Numbered from the stretch's first letter, positions 21,331 through 32,072 are shown. The stretch: 64,000 nucleotides of DNA from Aggregatibacter actinomycetemcomitans (GCF_003130205.1 NZ_NRDF01000007.1:53374-117373), one strand, 5' to 3'. A program made the numbers and translations. Notes: generated from the letters alone by a model not told the origin.

Positions 21331-21606
21331 TCAATATATTTGGCGTTTTTCAGCCGCCCGTAACGGATTGGCAAACGTTATCGGACCAATGGCCAAACAC
21401 TTGGCATTATTGCCGAGCAATTTCACCTAACAGGGAAAATTCTCAATATCTTGCGGCCGAAACGGCATATCTCCGGCTTGCGTTGGAAAAATATGCCCGT
21501 AGGCAATGGAGGAAGGGCGTAACGACAGCACGCGGACAATTTCTTCTGCGTTGTGGTTAGAAACACTGAAATGCAACTCCGCATGTTGAATTGCAATCAA
21601 ATCCAT
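21331..21606 (-). pseudogene. Unidentified decayed frame with in-frame TAG
   Basis: On the minus strand a frame from ATG 21606 encodes 59 residues (beginning MDLIAIQHAELHF), reaches TAG at 21429-21427, and continues in the same frame for 31 more codons (VKLLGNNAKCLAIG ...) to TGA at 21331. The composition looks protein-like, including PITFANPLRAAEKR, but I do not recognise the family. It is probably a gene remnant. Confidence 0.35.
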
Positions 21607-21835
21607 CTGTGCGAAGGAATGTTTTTTTAATACGACTTTACAAGGCTTTCACACCGATATGAATCAGCTATTTAATCACTGAACTGCAAAGCATACTTAG
21701 TGTATTACAACCCAAAACGGTTTAAACCGAATTTAAAAAGATTGAGTTCTACACAATATAGGATAGGACTCAGTATTTATAGTTTACCAGCCTATCCAAC
21801 TTTTGGGAGCAAGCCACTTTTAGTTCAAATTTTAC
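21607..21835. other. Intergenic stretch with several palindromes
   Basis: I see no gene here. Present are a perfect palindrome CGGTTTAAACCG (21718-21729) and two overlapping stems that exclude each other: GAGTTCTA / TAGGACTC (21744-21771, one G-U pair) and GGATAGG / CCTATCC (21761-21797). This is the 3' flank of mnmA, but there is no T run typical of a terminator. Confidence 0.4.
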
Positions 21836-22987
21836 TTATTTTAATTGCTTTTCAATGATACCGCCGCCCAGGCAAACTTCATCTAAATAAAATACCGCTG
21901 ATTGTCCCGGGGTGACCGCAATTTGCGGTTCGTCAAATATGACTTTGATGGTTTCGTCGTTTATCGGCTCAATGGTACAAGGCACGTCGGTTTGGCGATA
22001 ACGGGTTTTCACCGTGCAACGTAATGGCGCACGAATCGGCAGGCGATCAACCCAATGTAATTGCTGCGCGATTAAGCCCGTGGAAAGTAAAGCGGAATGG
22101 TCATGTCCCTGCGCCACAATCAGTTCATTATTAACAAGATCTTTTTCCACCACATACCAAGCGTCTTCACCGGCGCCTTTCACGCCGCCGATGCCTAAGC
22201 CCTTACGTTGCCCTAACGTGTGATACATCAAACCGTCGTGGCGGCCGATAATTTCGCCGTCCACCGTACGAATATTACCCGGTTGCGCCGGCAAATAACG
22301 CGCCAGGAAATCCTTAAATTTTCGCTCCCCGATAAAACAAATACCGGTAGAATCTTTTTTCTTCGCCGTCACCAAACCTAACTCTTCCGCAATTGCACGC
22401 ACGATAGGCTTTTCAATATTGCCCACCGGAAACAGACTCTGTCCCACTTGGGTTTTGCTTAGGGTGTATAAGAAATAGCTTTGGTCTTTATTGTTGTCCA
22501 AGCCACGTAATAACTGCGCGTTGTCATCAGCACCGCGACGACGCACATAATGCCCGGTGGCAATATAATTGGCGCCTAAATCTTCCGCCGCGTATTCCAA
22601 AAAAGCTTTGAACTTAATTTCTTTATTACACAGAATATCCGGATTCGGCGTGCGCCCTGCTTTGTATTCGCTAAGGAAATGTTCAAACACATTGTCCCAA
22701 TATTCCGCCGCAAAATTGATTTTATGTAGTTTAATACCGAGCTTGTCACACACTGCCTGCGCATCCGCCAAATCTGCCGCCGCCGTGCAGTAATCGGTGT
22801 CATCATCCTCCTCCCAATTTTTCATGAACAAGCCTTCCACTTGGTAGCCTTGCTGTTGCAGAATAAACGCAGACACGGAAGAATCCACCCCGCCGGACAT
22901 CCCGCAAATGATTTTTTTCGTCGCATTTTCGGCAAGTTGTTGCGCCGTGAGTTTCGGGAAATGATTTTCGTAAGTTTGTGATTTCAT
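21836..22987 (-). CDS. mnmA: tRNA-specific 2-thiouridylase MnmA
   Basis: MnmA thiolates U34 of tRNA-Lys, Glu and Gln using sulfur relayed through the Tus system. The 383-aa protein has the PP-loop [13 protein letters not shown] at residues 29-41, the catalytic cysteines in [12 protein letters not shown] and [11 protein letters not shown], and a C-terminal beta-barrel. About ten residues at the start ([10 protein letters not shown]) extend beyond the usual N-terminus. Confidence 0.95.
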   Translation of the reverse strand: MKSQTYENHFPKLTAQQLAENATKKIICGMSGGVDSSVSAFILQQQGYQVEGLFMKNWEEDDDTDYCTAAADLADAQAVCDKLGIKLHKINFAAEYWDNVFEHFLSEYKAGRTPNPDILCNKEIKFKAFLEYAAEDLGANYIATGHYVRRRGADDNAQLLRGLDNNKDQSYFLYTLSKTQVGQSLFPVGNIEKPIVRAIAEELGLVTAKKKDSTGICFIGERKFKDFLARYLPAQPGNIRTVDGEIIGRHDGLMYHTLGQRKGLGIGGVKGAGEDAWYVVEKDLVNNELIVAQGHDHSALLSTGLIAQQLHWVDRLPIRAPLRCTVKTRYRQTDVPCTIEPINDETIKVIFDEPQIAVTPGQSAVFYLDEVCLGGGIIEKQLK

Positions 22988-23008
22988 AGTTTGATAATAA
23001 GAACTTGG

Positions 23009-23236
23009 CTAAAATAGGTACTCGGGCATTTGTAAGATTATATTCATGATTATTGCATCGTCTATCGGGCAGTCACCATTTTTCCATTGAGCCCTAATTA
23101 TCTATATAATAGCAATCGTTTCAGGATCTTTATGCAACAGTTTTTATAATAAGTGTATCACGTATTGAACTAATTCTGCCTTTACTACTCCGTCGATACT
23201 TTTTCCACCGATCACTTTAATCTCAACATAAAGCAT
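23009..23236 (-). pseudogene. Decayed 4-oxalocrotonate tautomerase-like gene
   Basis: A frame from ATG 23236 reads MLYVEIKVIGGKSIDGV then VKAELVQYVIHLL, a TAA, KLLHKDPETIAII, a TAG, and on to a stop at 23009. The pattern M-x-Y-V-x-I-K-V, K-A-E-L and L-x-K-D-P-E-T matches small tautomerase-family proteins of about 60-77 aa, and all blocks stay in one frame of 76 codons. The methionine-proline start of active enzymes is changed to Met-Leu, and two stops interrupt it, so it is a pseudogene. Confidence 0.6.
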
Positions 23237-23247
23237 ATTAATTTAGC

Positions 23248-23505
23248 TTATTTCACTTCATAAAACTGCGTTTGCACGTTATTGGTGAATTTTTGTTCAT
23301 ATTCTACTTTGGCTTGCTCATCTCCCGCGTCTAATTTAGATTGCAGCGTGTCGCACGGTTTGTCGCAGTCGCAGGCTTTAGCAATACCTAAGGAAGATAA
23401 GCCGCCGCAGCTACCTTTGAGAGCTTGGCGTTTCACGATGTAACCCAATGCCATGGCAAGAATAATAAGCAGGAAAATGCCTAAGGTGAGCAAAAATAGT
23501 TTCAT
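23248..23505 (-). CDS. nqrM: Na+-NQR maturation protein NqrM
   Basis: NqrM (formerly DUF539) is a small membrane protein needed to mature the Na+-translocating NADH:quinone reductase, probably by delivering iron to the NqrD/NqrE centre. The 85-aa protein has one N-terminal transmembrane helix (3-25) and the cysteines CGGL and CDCDKPCD expected for metal handling. It is the last gene of the nqr cluster, after apbE. Confidence 0.9.
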   Translation of the reverse strand: MKLFLLTLGIFLLIILAMALGYIVKRQALKGSCGGLSSLGIAKACDCDKPCDTLQSKLDAGDEQAKVEYEQKFTNNVQTQFYEVK

Positions 23506-23583
23506 AATTGATCCATAAATTAACTTATCTGAATTTTAACCGCACGTTACAGCTTTAAAGTGCGGTTGTATTTTTCGGTGTTT

Positions 23584-24672
23584 TTACTGTGCTAAAAATT
23601 GTTTGAATGTGGTAGACATTTCTGTGCGGTAGCCCTTGCTGTCTTTAATAATCATAAAAATCGGTAATTTTTCCTGTTCCGCCACGTCCAACGCTTTCTG
23701 TTCCCCTAACACAAATAACCCGGTGGAAAGCCCGTCAGCAGTCATGGAAGTCGGCGCTAACACCGTGATCGATGCCAATGCATGCTGAATCGGGTAACCG
23801 GTGTGCGGATCGATTTCATGGGAAAAACGCACGCCGTCTTGTTCAAAATAATTACGATAATCGCCTGATGTCGCCATCGCCATATTATTCAAACCGATGA
23901 CTTGTTGTGCCACCTGCTTGCCATCCAGGGTTGGACGTTCGATAGCAATTTGCCACGCTTTTCCTTCGGCATTCTTCCCTTTGGCGCGAATTTCACCGCC
24001 GATTTCCACCATGTAATTTTGTACGCGAATGCTTTCCAGATAATCCGCCACTTGATCCACCCCAAAACCTTTGGCGATAGAAGAAAGATCCACATAAAGT
24101 TGCGGTACGGCTTTTGCCAGGAAAAACTTACCGCCCTCTTCAGTGAGTGACAACTTATCAATGCCCACCCATGCCTGACGTTCGGCAATTTGTGCTGATG
24201 TCGGCCGTTTATCCACCCGCTTTTCCGGACCGAACCCCCAAAGATTCACTACCGGCCCGACTGTAATATCCAAGGCACCCTGCGTCACCTGATTTAACCG
24301 AATGGCTTCTTTAACCACTTTGGCAAGATCCGCCGAGATTTCAATGGGCGTGTTAATTTGCGTATTTTGATTAAAACGGCTGAGCTCGGAATCTTTGATG
24401 TAAGTGGACATTTTCGCATTCACATCCTTCAAAATTAGTTCGATTTGTTCATGTGCCTGTTGCGACGCCGTTGAGACTTCGCCGTTGTTTGAATATTTGA
24501 TGTGGTAGGTTGTCCCCATGGTTTTACCGGTGAGGGAAACAATTTCATTTTTTGCTGCCATGGCTTGTTGTGTGTCCGCTTGTTGTGACGGATTCGGTTT
24601 ATCGCAGGCCATCAGTGCCAATGCCATGGCAGCAAGTGCGAATCCGCGAACGAGAGGTTGTTTTATGTTCAT
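23584..24672 (-). CDS. apbE: FAD:protein FMN transferase ApbE
   Basis: ApbE attaches FMN covalently to Thr in NqrB and NqrC. The 362-aa protein is a periplasmic lipoprotein (lipobox LALMAC, Cys23). Family motifs are visible: GTTYHIKYS, YIKDSELSRFN, DITVGPVVNLWGFG, IGGEIRAKG and EIDPHTGYPI. It lies 150 bases after nqrF; a large hairpin occupies that gap. Confidence 0.95.
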   Translation of the reverse strand: MNIKQPLVRGFALAAMALALMACDKPNPSQQADTQQAMAAKNEIVSLTGKTMGTTYHIKYSNNGEVSTASQQAHEQIELILKDVNAKMSTYIKDSELSRFNQNTQINTPIEISADLAKVVKEAIRLNQVTQGALDITVGPVVNLWGFGPEKRVDKRPTSAQIAERQAWVGIDKLSLTEEGGKFFLAKAVPQLYVDLSSIAKGFGVDQVADYLESIRVQNYMVEIGGEIRAKGKNAEGKAWQIAIERPTLDGKQVAQQVIGLNNMAMATSGDYRNYFEQDGVRFSHEIDPHTGYPIQHALASITVLAPTSMTADGLSTGLFVLGEQKALDVAEQEKLPIFMIIKDSKGYRTEMSTTFKQFLAQ

Positions 24673-24695
24673 AATACTTTCCTGATATTAGATGG

Positions 24696-24736
24696 ATCAC
24701 ACGCAAACCAACGGTTTAAATTGGTTTGCGTGTGAT
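24696..24736. repeat. 16-bp perfect hairpin between nqrF and apbE
   Basis: ATCACACGCAAACCAA (24696-24711) and its exact reverse complement (24721-24736) flank a 9-base loop. No T run follows on the minus strand, so it is less a terminator than an RNA-stability or processing element. A second stem made of inverted uptake signals (24766-24791) stands next to it. Confidence 0.7.
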
Positions 24737-24765
24737 GAATCAATATGAAAAACGCTGTAAATTTC

Positions 24766-24791
24766 GACCGCACTTCATGCAAAGTGCGGTC
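24766..24791. repeat. Inverted pair of uptake signals after nqrF
   Basis: GACCGCACTT and AAGTGCGGTC form a 10-bp stem with a 6-base loop, 30 bases after the nqrF stop. On the minus strand it is followed by GAAATTT, a weak T run at best, so termination of the nqr transcript here would be partial. Confidence 0.6.
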
Positions 24792-24822
24792 ATTTTTTAC
24801 GGTGTTTTTAAACTGCAAGGCG

Positions 24823-26058
24823 TTAGCCGCCGAAATCATCTAACAAGATATTTTCATCTTCAACACCAAGGTCTTTCAACATTTTGATTACCGCAGCGTT
24901 CATCACCGGAGGTCCGCACATGTAGTATTCACAATCTTCCGGCGCTTCGTGATTTTTCAGATAGTTTTCATAAAGCACATTGTGAATAAAGCCGGTGTAG
25001 CCTGTCCAGTTGTCTTCCGGCAATGGATCGGATAATGCCACATGCCATTGGAAATTCGGATTTTCCGCTTGCAATGTATCAAAATCTTCTACATAGAACA
25101 TTTCACGTTTAGAACGGGCACCGTACCAGAAGGACATTTTACGTTTAGAGTGTAAACGTTTTAATTGGTCGAAGATGTGTGAACGCATTGGTGCCATACC
25201 TGCACCACCACCGATAAAGACCATTTCAGCATCGGTTTCTTTCGCGAAGAATTCACCGAACGGACCGGAAATAATCACTTTATCACCCGGTTTTAAAGAC
25301 CAAATATAAGAAGACATTTGTCCCGGAGGCGCATCAGGTTGACGTGGAGGAGGCATTGCAATACGCACATTCAGCATGATAATGCCTTTTTCTTCCGGAT
25401 AGGATGCCATGGAATAAGCGCGGATAATATGCTTATCCACTTTTGATACATAGCGCCACAGATCATATTTATTCCAGTCTTCGTGATACTCTTGCGGAAT
25501 ATCGAAGTCTTTATAGTAAACCGTGTGTGGTTCTGCTTCAATTTGGATATAACCACCGGCACGGAACGGCACTTCTTCTCCTTCCGGAATCGCCAATTTA
25601 AGCTCTTTAATGAAAGTCGCTTTGTTATCATTGGAAATGACGGTGCACTCCCATTTTTTCACACCAAAGATCTCTTCCGGCAATTCAATATCCATATTAC
25701 CTTTCACGTTCACTTGGCAAGAAAGACGATAGCCTTCTTTGGCTTCACGTTTGGTGATGTGGGAAAGCTCGGTCGGTAAAATTTCGCCGCCACCGCTTTT
25801 TACCCGTACTACACATTGACCGCAGGAACCACCGCCGCCACAAGCGGAAGATACGAAGATGCCCTTGCCGGCAAGTGCGCTGAGTAACTTACCGCCGGCC
25901 GGCAAAGTGATGGCTTTGCTCGGGTCATCATTAATCTTAATGGTAATGTCGCCGGAGTCCACCAATTTGGATTTCGCAAACAAGATGATTGCAACAAGCA
26001 CTAAAACAATGGCTGTAAAGGCTGCAACACCAAGTAAAAGAATTGTAGTTTCGCTCAT
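24823..26058 (-). CDS. nqrF: Na+-NQR subunit F (NADH entry)
   Basis: NqrF oxidises NADH and passes electrons through FAD and a 2Fe-2S centre into the sodium pump. The 411-aa protein has one N-terminal membrane helix, a plant-type ferredoxin domain ([14 protein letters not shown]), the FAD-binding RAYSMAS, and the NADH-binding [12 protein letters not shown] with C-terminal YMCGPPVM and DDFGG. Confidence 0.97.
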   Translation of the reverse strand: MSETTILLLGVAAFTAIVLVLVAIILFAKSKLVDSGDITIKINDDPSKAITLPAGGKLLSALAGKGIFVSSACGGGGSCGQCVVRVKSGGGEILPTELSHITKREAKEGYRLSCQVNVKGNMDIELPEEIFGVKKWECTVISNDNKATFIKELKLAIPEGEEVPFRAGGYIQIEAEPHTVYYKDFDIPQEYHEDWNKYDLWRYVSKVDKHIIRAYSMASYPEEKGIIMLNVRIAMPPPRQPDAPPGQMSSYIWSLKPGDKVIISGPFGEFFAKETDAEMVFIGGGAGMAPMRSHIFDQLKRLHSKRKMSFWYGARSKREMFYVEDFDTLQAENPNFQWHVALSDPLPEDNWTGYTGFIHNVLYENYLKNHEAPEDCEYYMCGPPVMNAAVIKMLKDLGVEDENILLDDFGG

Positions 26059-26069
26059 TTATGCACTCC

Positions 26070-26666
26070 TTATAGCTGAATACCGGAGAATGACATAAAG
26101 CCGAGCGCCATTAAGCCTGCGGAGATGAATGTAATCCCTAAACCGCGTAAACCTGCCGGTACATCAGAATATTTCATTTTCTCAGTTAAGCCCGCTAATG
26201 CAACAATCGCCAACATCCAACCTAATCCTGCACCGATACCATATACGGCAGATTCGGCGAAAGTATATTCACGCTGGATGGCAAAGGATACGCCACCGAA
26301 GATCGCACAGTTTACGGCGATAAGCGGTAAGAAGATCCCCAGTGCGTTATATAATGCCGGAAAGAATTTATCTAAAGTCATTTCAAGTAATTGAACCAGA
26401 CCGGCGATAATCCCGATAAACGTGATGAAGTTTAAGAAGGATAAATCCACCCCTTCAACTAAAGCACTTTCTTTTAGGACATGCTCGTATACGAATTGGT
26501 TTGCAGGAACCGCAATGCCAAGCACAACAACGACAGCAATGCCCAAGCCAAACGCTGTTGACACCTTCTTAGATACAGCAAGGAAAGTGCACATTCCCAA
26601 AAAGAAGGAAAGTGCCATGTTTTCAATGAAGATCGCCTTCACAAATAGGCTAATATAATGTTCCAC
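26070..26666 (-). CDS. nqrE: Na+-NQR subunit E
   Basis: NqrE is a 198-aa membrane subunit with six helices. Together with NqrD it forms the intramembrane site holding an iron centre. The cysteines in [12 protein letters not shown] and [10 protein letters not shown] are the expected ligands. It lies 11 bases upstream of nqrF in the transcript. Confidence 0.96.
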   Translation of the reverse strand: MEHYISLFVKAIFIENMALSFFLGMCTFLAVSKKVSTAFGLGIAVVVVLGIAVPANQFVYEHVLKESALVEGVDLSFLNFITFIGIIAGLVQLLEMTLDKFFPALYNALGIFLPLIAVNCAIFGGVSFAIQREYTFAESAVYGIGAGLGWMLAIVALAGLTEKMKYSDVPAGLRGLGITFISAGLMALGFMSFSGIQL

Positions 26667-26669
26667 TGA

Positions 26670-27299
26670 TTATTTCTCCTGTTGCTCAGGTTTCCACGTT
26701 CTTACGCCCCAGATCACGAAGCCAATGATAAAGAACGCACTCGGTGCAAGAAGGAATAAACCGTTCGGTTGATACCAACCACCATCCTGAATCGTTTGTA
26801 ATATCGGGAAACCGAACAAACGACCTGAGCCGATTAACTCACGCAAAGTCGCCACAATTAAGAGAATAGCGCCGTAACCTAAACCGTTACCGATACCGTC
26901 AACAAAACTCTCTAATGGACGGGATTTCATAGCGAAAGCTTCTGCACGCCCCATGACGATACAGTTGGTGATAATCAAACCGACGAATACCGATAATTGT
27001 TTGGATAAACCGTAAGCAAAGGCTTTTAACACTTGGTCAACCAAAATTACCAACGACGCGATAATCGCCAATTGCACAATGATACGAATACTATTCGGAA
27101 TATAGTTACGAATCATTGCAATGAACATGCTGGAAAAACCGGTTACCAAACATACCGCAATTGCCATGACTAACGCCGTTTGTAATTGGGTGGTCACCGC
27201 TAATGCGGAACAAATTCCTAAGATTTGTAGTGCAATCGGGTTGTTTTTCGCGATTGGATCAAGCAAAAGTGCTCTTAAATTGCTTTTTGCATCAGCCAT
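26670..27299 (-). CDS. nqrD: Na+-NQR subunit D
   Basis: NqrD is a 209-aa six-helix membrane subunit homologous to NqrE in inverted orientation. [13 protein letters not shown] and [14 protein letters not shown] contain the conserved cysteines for the intramembrane iron site. Its start overlaps the nqrC stop by one base. Confidence 0.96.
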   Translation of the reverse strand: MADAKSNLRALLLDPIAKNNPIALQILGICSALAVTTQLQTALVMAIAVCLVTGFSSMFIAMIRNYIPNSIRIIVQLAIIASLVILVDQVLKAFAYGLSKQLSVFVGLIITNCIVMGRAEAFAMKSRPLESFVDGIGNGLGYGAILLIVATLRELIGSGRLFGFPILQTIQDGGWYQPNGLFLLAPSAFFIIGFVIWGVRTWKPEQQEK

Positions 27300-28084
27300 T
27301 ATCTTGCCCCCGCTTTAAATTTTGCTAAGAATGGACCAAAACCGTTTTGACTAAACCAATAATCAAATGAGCCTTGTACGCCGTTTGAAGTCAAGGTTGC
27401 ACCGGATAACGCGTCAATGCCGTGTTCTTTGTCGGAAGAGGCGTTTTTGGCAATACGAATCGCCACATTTTGGTTATCATCAAACAGTTTTTTATCAACG
27501 AAAAATGCCTGCCAGCGCGGATTGGCAATTTCACCGCCAAGACCGGCGGTTTCACCTTGGTCATAATAGGTAATACCTTTAATGGTATTGGCATCCGGCG
27601 CGACGGAAACAAAACCATACATAGTGGACCATAAGCCGCGACCATACATCGGCAATACTACTTGGTTTACAGTACCTTGCTCATCTTTTACCAAATAAAC
27701 CACGGCCTGTTTCGCCCGCACTTTCAAGCCTGCTTTATCTTGGCCGGCAGGAATCGGCTGACTAAGTGCGGTGTCTTTTATCGCCGCTTTCGGATCAAAC
27801 TTTTCGGCTTCTTCTTTTGTTGCCTGAACGAAATCACCGCTTTGTAAATCCACCAAACGAGGCTCGATAAATTTGTTGTAAGTCTCTTTGATAACGGAAG
27901 CGTTATCTTCTTTCATTAAACCGGCAACAGTTAAAATATTGCGTTGAACGTCAAGGGCTTTTTGTTCATCCTGTTTTGATTTAAGGGCAACGGCGGCACC
28001 TGAAACCACAATAGAACAAACCAGACTCAATAACACAACAACGGTTACGGTGCCACTTACGCTATCTTTATTAAATTTAGCCAT
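27299..28084 (-). CDS. nqrC: Na+-NQR subunit C
   Basis: NqrC carries a covalently bound FMN. The 261-aa protein has one N-terminal helix and a periplasmic domain with the flavinylation motif SGATLTS, the Thr substrate of ApbE. I start it at ATG 28084 ([11 protein letters not shown]), overlapping the nqrB end by 8 bases; the longer frame to 28159 lies inside nqrB. Confidence 0.95.
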   Translation of the reverse strand: MAKFNKDSVSGTVTVVVLLSLVCSIVVSGAAVALKSKQDEQKALDVQRNILTVAGLMKEDNASVIKETYNKFIEPRLVDLQSGDFVQATKEEAEKFDPKAAIKDTALSQPIPAGQDKAGLKVRAKQAVVYLVKDEQGTVNQVVLPMYGRGLWSTMYGFVSVAPDANTIKGITYYDQGETAGLGGEIANPRWQAFFVDKKLFDDNQNVAIRIAKNASSDKEHGIDALSGATLTSNGVQGSFDYWFSQNGFGPFLAKFKAGAR

Positions 28085-29312
28085 TTGTTCTTGCTCTCCG
28101 ACGTTTGATATTTGCCTGAACCACGATGTAATCGAAAATCGGTGCAAATAAGTTTGCAAATAAAATCGCTAACATCATCCCTTCAGGATAAGCCGGGTTG
28201 ATGGTACGAATTAACACCGCCATGACACCGATCAATGCACCATACCACCATTTACCGGTGTTAGTGAATGAGGCTGAAACAGGGTCCGTCGCCATAAACA
28301 CCATACCTAATGCAAAACCACCTAATACAAGGTGCCAATACCAAGGCATTGAAAACATATGGTTAGTTTCTGAACCGATTAAATTAAACAATGTTGAAGT
28401 TGCAATCATACCGATCATCACACCCGCGATAATGCGCCATGCCGCAATACGGGTGAACACAATAATCGCACCACCAATTAAAATTGCTAAGGTTGACACT
28501 TCCCCCATTGAACCCGGAATATTACCAATGAAGGCATCCATCCAAGAAATTGATTGACCGGTTACAGTATGCTGCAATGCGTCTTGACCGCCTTGTGACC
28601 ATTGTGAAAGTGCAGTCGCACCGGAGAAACCATCTGCCGCAGCCCATACTAAGTCACCGGAAATTTGTGCCGGATAAGCAAAGAATAAAAAAGCACGACC
28701 TGCCAATGCCGGATTCATAAAGTTACGACCGACACCACCAAAAATTTCTTTTGCCACCACGATACCAAAGCTGATACCAAGTGCAGCCTGCCATAATGGC
28801 AATGTTGGCGGAACAATTAAGGCAAACAGAATGGTTGAAACAAACATCCCTTCATTCACTTCATGACCGCGCACCACAGAGAATAATAATTCCCAAATCG
28901 TACAAACAGTGAAGACGACTAAATAAATTGGTAGGAAAAAAATTGCACCAAGTGCCATTTTACTACCCCAGCCTGCATTTAAAGTTAAATCTAACCCTAA
29001 ACCATTTGCCAACGCATAATGCCAATTGCTTGAAATCAGCTGCTCTAAATTACCTAATTGATTTAACGCAGGAATTGCTTGGTTACCCACATTGTACATG
29101 CCATAAAAAATTGCAGGGAACAATGCAAGGAAAACAGTGATCATCATACGTTTTGAGTCTAACGCATCACGAACATGCGTGTTTTTGTGGGTTACCGTAC
29201 CCGGTGTATAAAGCAAGGTATAAATCGATTCAAAGATCGGATAAAGCTTGCTGTATTTACCGCCCGGTAAAAACGCGGGTTCCATTTTTTCTAAAAGACT
29301 TTTCAAACCCAT
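28077..29312 (-). CDS. nqrB: Na+-NQR subunit B
   Basis: NqrB is the large membrane subunit (411 aa) that carries covalent FMN, riboflavin and part of the sodium path. The flavinylation motif [10 protein letters not shown] is present at about residues 228-237. Many hydrophobic segments and conserved [20 protein letters not shown] support the call. It starts 2 bases after nqrA ends. Confidence 0.97.
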   Translation of the reverse strand: MGLKSLLEKMEPAFLPGGKYSKLYPIFESIYTLLYTPGTVTHKNTHVRDALDSKRMMITVFLALFPAIFYGMYNVGNQAIPALNQLGNLEQLISSNWHYALANGLGLDLTLNAGWGSKMALGAIFFLPIYLVVFTVCTIWELLFSVVRGHEVNEGMFVSTILFALIVPPTLPLWQAALGISFGIVVAKEIFGGVGRNFMNPALAGRAFLFFAYPAQISGDLVWAAADGFSGATALSQWSQGGQDALQHTVTGQSISWMDAFIGNIPGSMGEVSTLAILIGGAIIVFTRIAAWRIIAGVMIGMIATSTLFNLIGSETNHMFSMPWYWHLVLGGFALGMVFMATDPVSASFTNTGKWWYGALIGVMAVLIRTINPAYPEGMMLAILFANLFAPIFDYIVVQANIKRRRARTNG

Positions 29313-29314
29313 TT

Positions 29315-30655
29315 TTAACCTTCCTTCTCAATCTTATCTAACGCTTGACGCAAGATTGAACCATATTCATATTTGCCCGGGCAAACAAATGAACAAAGCG
29401 CTAAATCTTCTTCATCCAACTCCAAACAACCTAATGCTTGTGCACCATCAGTGTCGCCTGCAATCAAATCACGTAACAATAAAGTTGGTAAAATATCCAG
29501 CGGCATCACGCGCTCATAACTACCGATCGGCACCATTGCGCGTTCACCACCATTTTCGGCAGTTGTAAAGTTAAATAACTTTTTACTAAAATGACCCAAT
29601 ACGGTCCGGGTAATGGAATATTTATTTGGTTGAGGTGTAATCCAGCCAAACAACTCTTTTTCATTACCTTCTGCAATTACAGACACCTGCAAGGCATAAC
29701 GACCTAAATAATCATGTGCACCTTTCGCGGTATTACCACAAAGTACAGAGCCTGAAATCACACGATTTTCACCCGCACTTATCTCATCTTTGGTTAATTG
29801 AGAAAGATTTGCACCGATCACGGTACGGACCAAACGTGGTTTTTTCACTTGCGGGCCGGCAAGAGAAATCACACGTTCAGTGTAAAGTTCACCGGTGGTG
29901 AATAATCTACCGATAGCAATTACATCTTGATAGTTGATATACCAAACGGTTTTCTGAATGCCGACAGGATCGATAAAGTGAATATGGGTACCGCTCAAAC
30001 CGGCAGGGTGAGGGCCTGAAAATTCGTTCACAATCACATTACTTGCATGTGATCCTGGAATTTTATTGTCAGGCGCTTTACATAAATGAATGTTACCTTC
30101 ATGTAAACGGCTTAACACCGTTAAACCATTTACAAAATCATTTTCCGCTTCGGCAATCACCACTGAAGGATCCGCCGCTAACGGATTCGTATCCATGGCA
30201 TTGACGAAAATAGATGAAGGTATGCTATCTACTGCAGGCACTTTACTGAACGGACGGGTACGAAACGCTGTCCACAAACCCGATTCCTGTAAGTTTTTAC
30301 GTACTTGCTCAGCGGTTAACGCGCTTAGCTCAGCCGCCGGGTATTTATCGAAAGAAAGCGCAGCATCGCCTTCAATTTTAATCACTACAGACTGTAACAC
30401 GCGCTTCTCGCCGCGGTGAATCGCAGTGATCATGCCGCCGGCAGGTGCGGTAAAAACAACGCCCGGATTCTTTTTGTCTTCAAAAATCACCTGACCTTTT
30501 TTCACCACATCACCTTCGCGAACCTTCATAGAAGGGCGCATTCCCACATATTCTTCACCAAGCAAAGCAACTTCGCTGACCGCATTACCGTCACGGATTA
30601 CCTGCTCCGGTTTTCCTGCAATAGGAAGATCCAAGCCTTTTTTAATCGTAATCAT
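29315..30655 (-). CDS. nqrA: Na+-NQR subunit A
   Basis: NqrA is the peripheral cytoplasmic subunit (446 aa) near the quinone site. It begins [18 protein letters not shown], a family hallmark, and ends with [17 protein letters not shown]. It is the first gene of the nqrABCDEF operon. Confidence 0.97.
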   Translation of the reverse strand: MITIKKGLDLPIAGKPEQVIRDGNAVSEVALLGEEYVGMRPSMKVREGDVVKKGQVIFEDKKNPGVVFTAPAGGMITAIHRGEKRVLQSVVIKIEGDAALSFDKYPAAELSALTAEQVRKNLQESGLWTAFRTRPFSKVPAVDSIPSSIFVNAMDTNPLAADPSVVIAEAENDFVNGLTVLSRLHEGNIHLCKAPDNKIPGSHASNVIVNEFSGPHPAGLSGTHIHFIDPVGIQKTVWYINYQDVIAIGRLFTTGELYTERVISLAGPQVKKPRLVRTVIGANLSQLTKDEISAGENRVISGSVLCGNTAKGAHDYLGRYALQVSVIAEGNEKELFGWITPQPNKYSITRTVLGHFSKKLFNFTTAENGGERAMVPIGSYERVMPLDILPTLLLRDLIAGDTDGAQALGCLELDEEDLALCSFVCPGKYEYGSILRQALDKIEKEG

Positions 30656-31010
30656 ATTGTTTGCACTATTTTTGCCAGATTAAAATACAGCAATAACCGA
30701 AAGGTTATTACCTCGTCTTGAGTGATGGTTGTTGAAATGATTAAAGAAGAAAGCGACGAAATACCACATTACGCCCGAATAACCACTCTCCAACCGATAA
30801 AAATAAAACTCAAATTCTGTATTGATTTTACGGACTTCCGCGCCCATAAAAACGTTAAATTTTTGCTAAAATAAACGCTTTATTTTAACTAAATAATAAC
30901 GTCCACGCCACTTTGAAAGCCGTCTGTTTGCGCATTTTTCGTGAAAATATGCACTTTTCTTGCACAAAATCAATTTTTGCATTTTTCGCGCATAATACCA
31001 AAGAGGTAGA
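30656..31010 (-). promoter_or_regulatory. Upstream region of the nqr operon
   Basis: I see no gene in these 355 bases. On the minus strand a weak promoter TTGATT (30973-30968), 18-base spacer, TATTTT (30949-30944) is possible. A perfect 9-bp AT-rich dyad TAAAATAAA-cgc-TTTATTTTA lies at 30867-30887, about 210 bases before nqrA, and could bind a regulator. Confidence 0.35.
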
Positions 31011-31322
31011 TTATTGCCCCACGCCGGTACAATTTGGTGATTTCGGGAATTGTTGCCCTAAGGCCTTCCACTCGGATAACGTATAAAGATGGAGCGCCAA
31101 GGCATGAATGCCTTGCTGCAAATCCTGTACTAAGAATTGGTAAATTTTGCGATGACGGGCGACTTTACCGATCCCCTCAAATACATCGCTCACTAACACC
31201 ACTTTGAAATGCGAATCGGCACCCCGCCCCGAACTGTGCATATAACTTTCGTTTTCAACCGCAATAAAGTGCGGTCGAAATTCCTGCCGTAAGCGCTGTT
31301 CCAATTCTTGTTGTTTTGTCAT
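31011..31322 (-). CDS. bolA: BolA family protein
   Basis: BolA is a morphogen-like regulator that forms iron-sulfur complexes with monothiol glutaredoxins. The 103-aa protein has the family helix-turn-helix-like core ESYMHSSGRGADSHFKVVLVSDVFEG with the conserved SHFKVVLVS, and HALALHLYTLSEW. ATG 31322 is preceded by GAGGA at 9 bases; ATG 31328 is an alternative. It is divergent from yajG, its neighbour also in E. coli. Confidence 0.92.
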   Translation of the reverse strand: MTKQQELEQRLRQEFRPHFIAVENESYMHSSGRGADSHFKVVLVSDVFEGIGKVARHRKIYQFLVQDLQQGIHALALHLYTLSEWKALGQQFPKSPNCTGVGQ

Positions 31323-31425
31323 AATCATCTGTCCTCAAAAAACAATAATTAAGCCCCCGGTACTATACTTTACGCCGTAAGTTTGTAAGAATAGCCTCGT
31401 TTTATTTAATATTATAGAGGATATT

Positions 31426-32019
31426 ATGAAATTTAAGATGAAGTCTCTTACCCTGGGTGCGGTTTTACTTTCCGGCGTATTATTAACCGGCTGCCAAAGC
31501 GAACCGAACACACTCACCTTCACCCCGGCGCCACCGAAAGCCTCAATGAATGTCAACCAATCCGCCGTGGTTTATGTCACCACCCGCGATTTGCGTAACA
31601 CCCCGGAAATCAGCAGTTATGTAAAAGACGGACAATTACTCAAATTATCCGCCTCACCGGAACTGACCCAATTGTTCCAACAAATTGAACAACAGGATTT
31701 GGTCAGCAAAGGCTTCCGTATCGGCATGGCGAACAATTCCAATGCTGCCGTCACCGTAGATATTCAGCAATTTTATGCCAAAGTGAATCAAGGCAATTTA
31801 CGCTACGACATTGACAGCAAAATTCAGCTTGCCATTCATGTTCAAGGTCGCAGAGGTCAATTCACGAAAAATATAAATGCCGGGCGCACGCACTCCGGTG
31901 CATTTTTCGCGCGAAATTCGGAAATTCAAAAAGTGTTAGGCGAAACCTTTAATGAAGTGGTGGAATCAATTTATAAAGACCGGGAAGTTGCTAACGCCAT
32001 TAATCAATACGCCAACTAA
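31426..32019 (+). CDS. yajG: YajG-family lipoprotein
   Basis: This 197-aa putative outer-membrane lipoprotein has lipobox LLTGC (Cys23) followed by SEPNTLTFTPAPP. Similarity to E. coli YajG is supported by the bolA neighbour and by the DLRNTPEISSY and LRYDIDSKIQLAI segments. Function is unknown. It is a single gene with an uptake-signal terminator. Confidence 0.85.
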   Translation: MKFKMKSLTLGAVLLSGVLLTGCQSEPNTLTFTPAPPKASMNVNQSAVVYVTTRDLRNTPEISSYVKDGQLLKLSASPELTQLFQQIEQQDLVSKGFRIGMANNSNAAVTVDIQQFYAKVNQGNLRYDIDSKIQLAIHVQGRRGQFTKNINAGRTHSGAFFARNSEIQKVLGETFNEVVESIYKDREVANAINQYAN

Positions 32020-32035
32020 AAAACTTTTCTAAAAT

Positions 32036-32072
32036 CCACCGCACTTTACGCTTAAAAGTGCGGTAGATTTTT
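32036..32072 (+). terminator. Uptake-signal-pair terminator after yajG
   Basis: ACCGCACTTT and AAAGTGCGGT form the stem, followed by AGATTTTT, 17 bases after the yajG stop. Confidence 0.75.
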
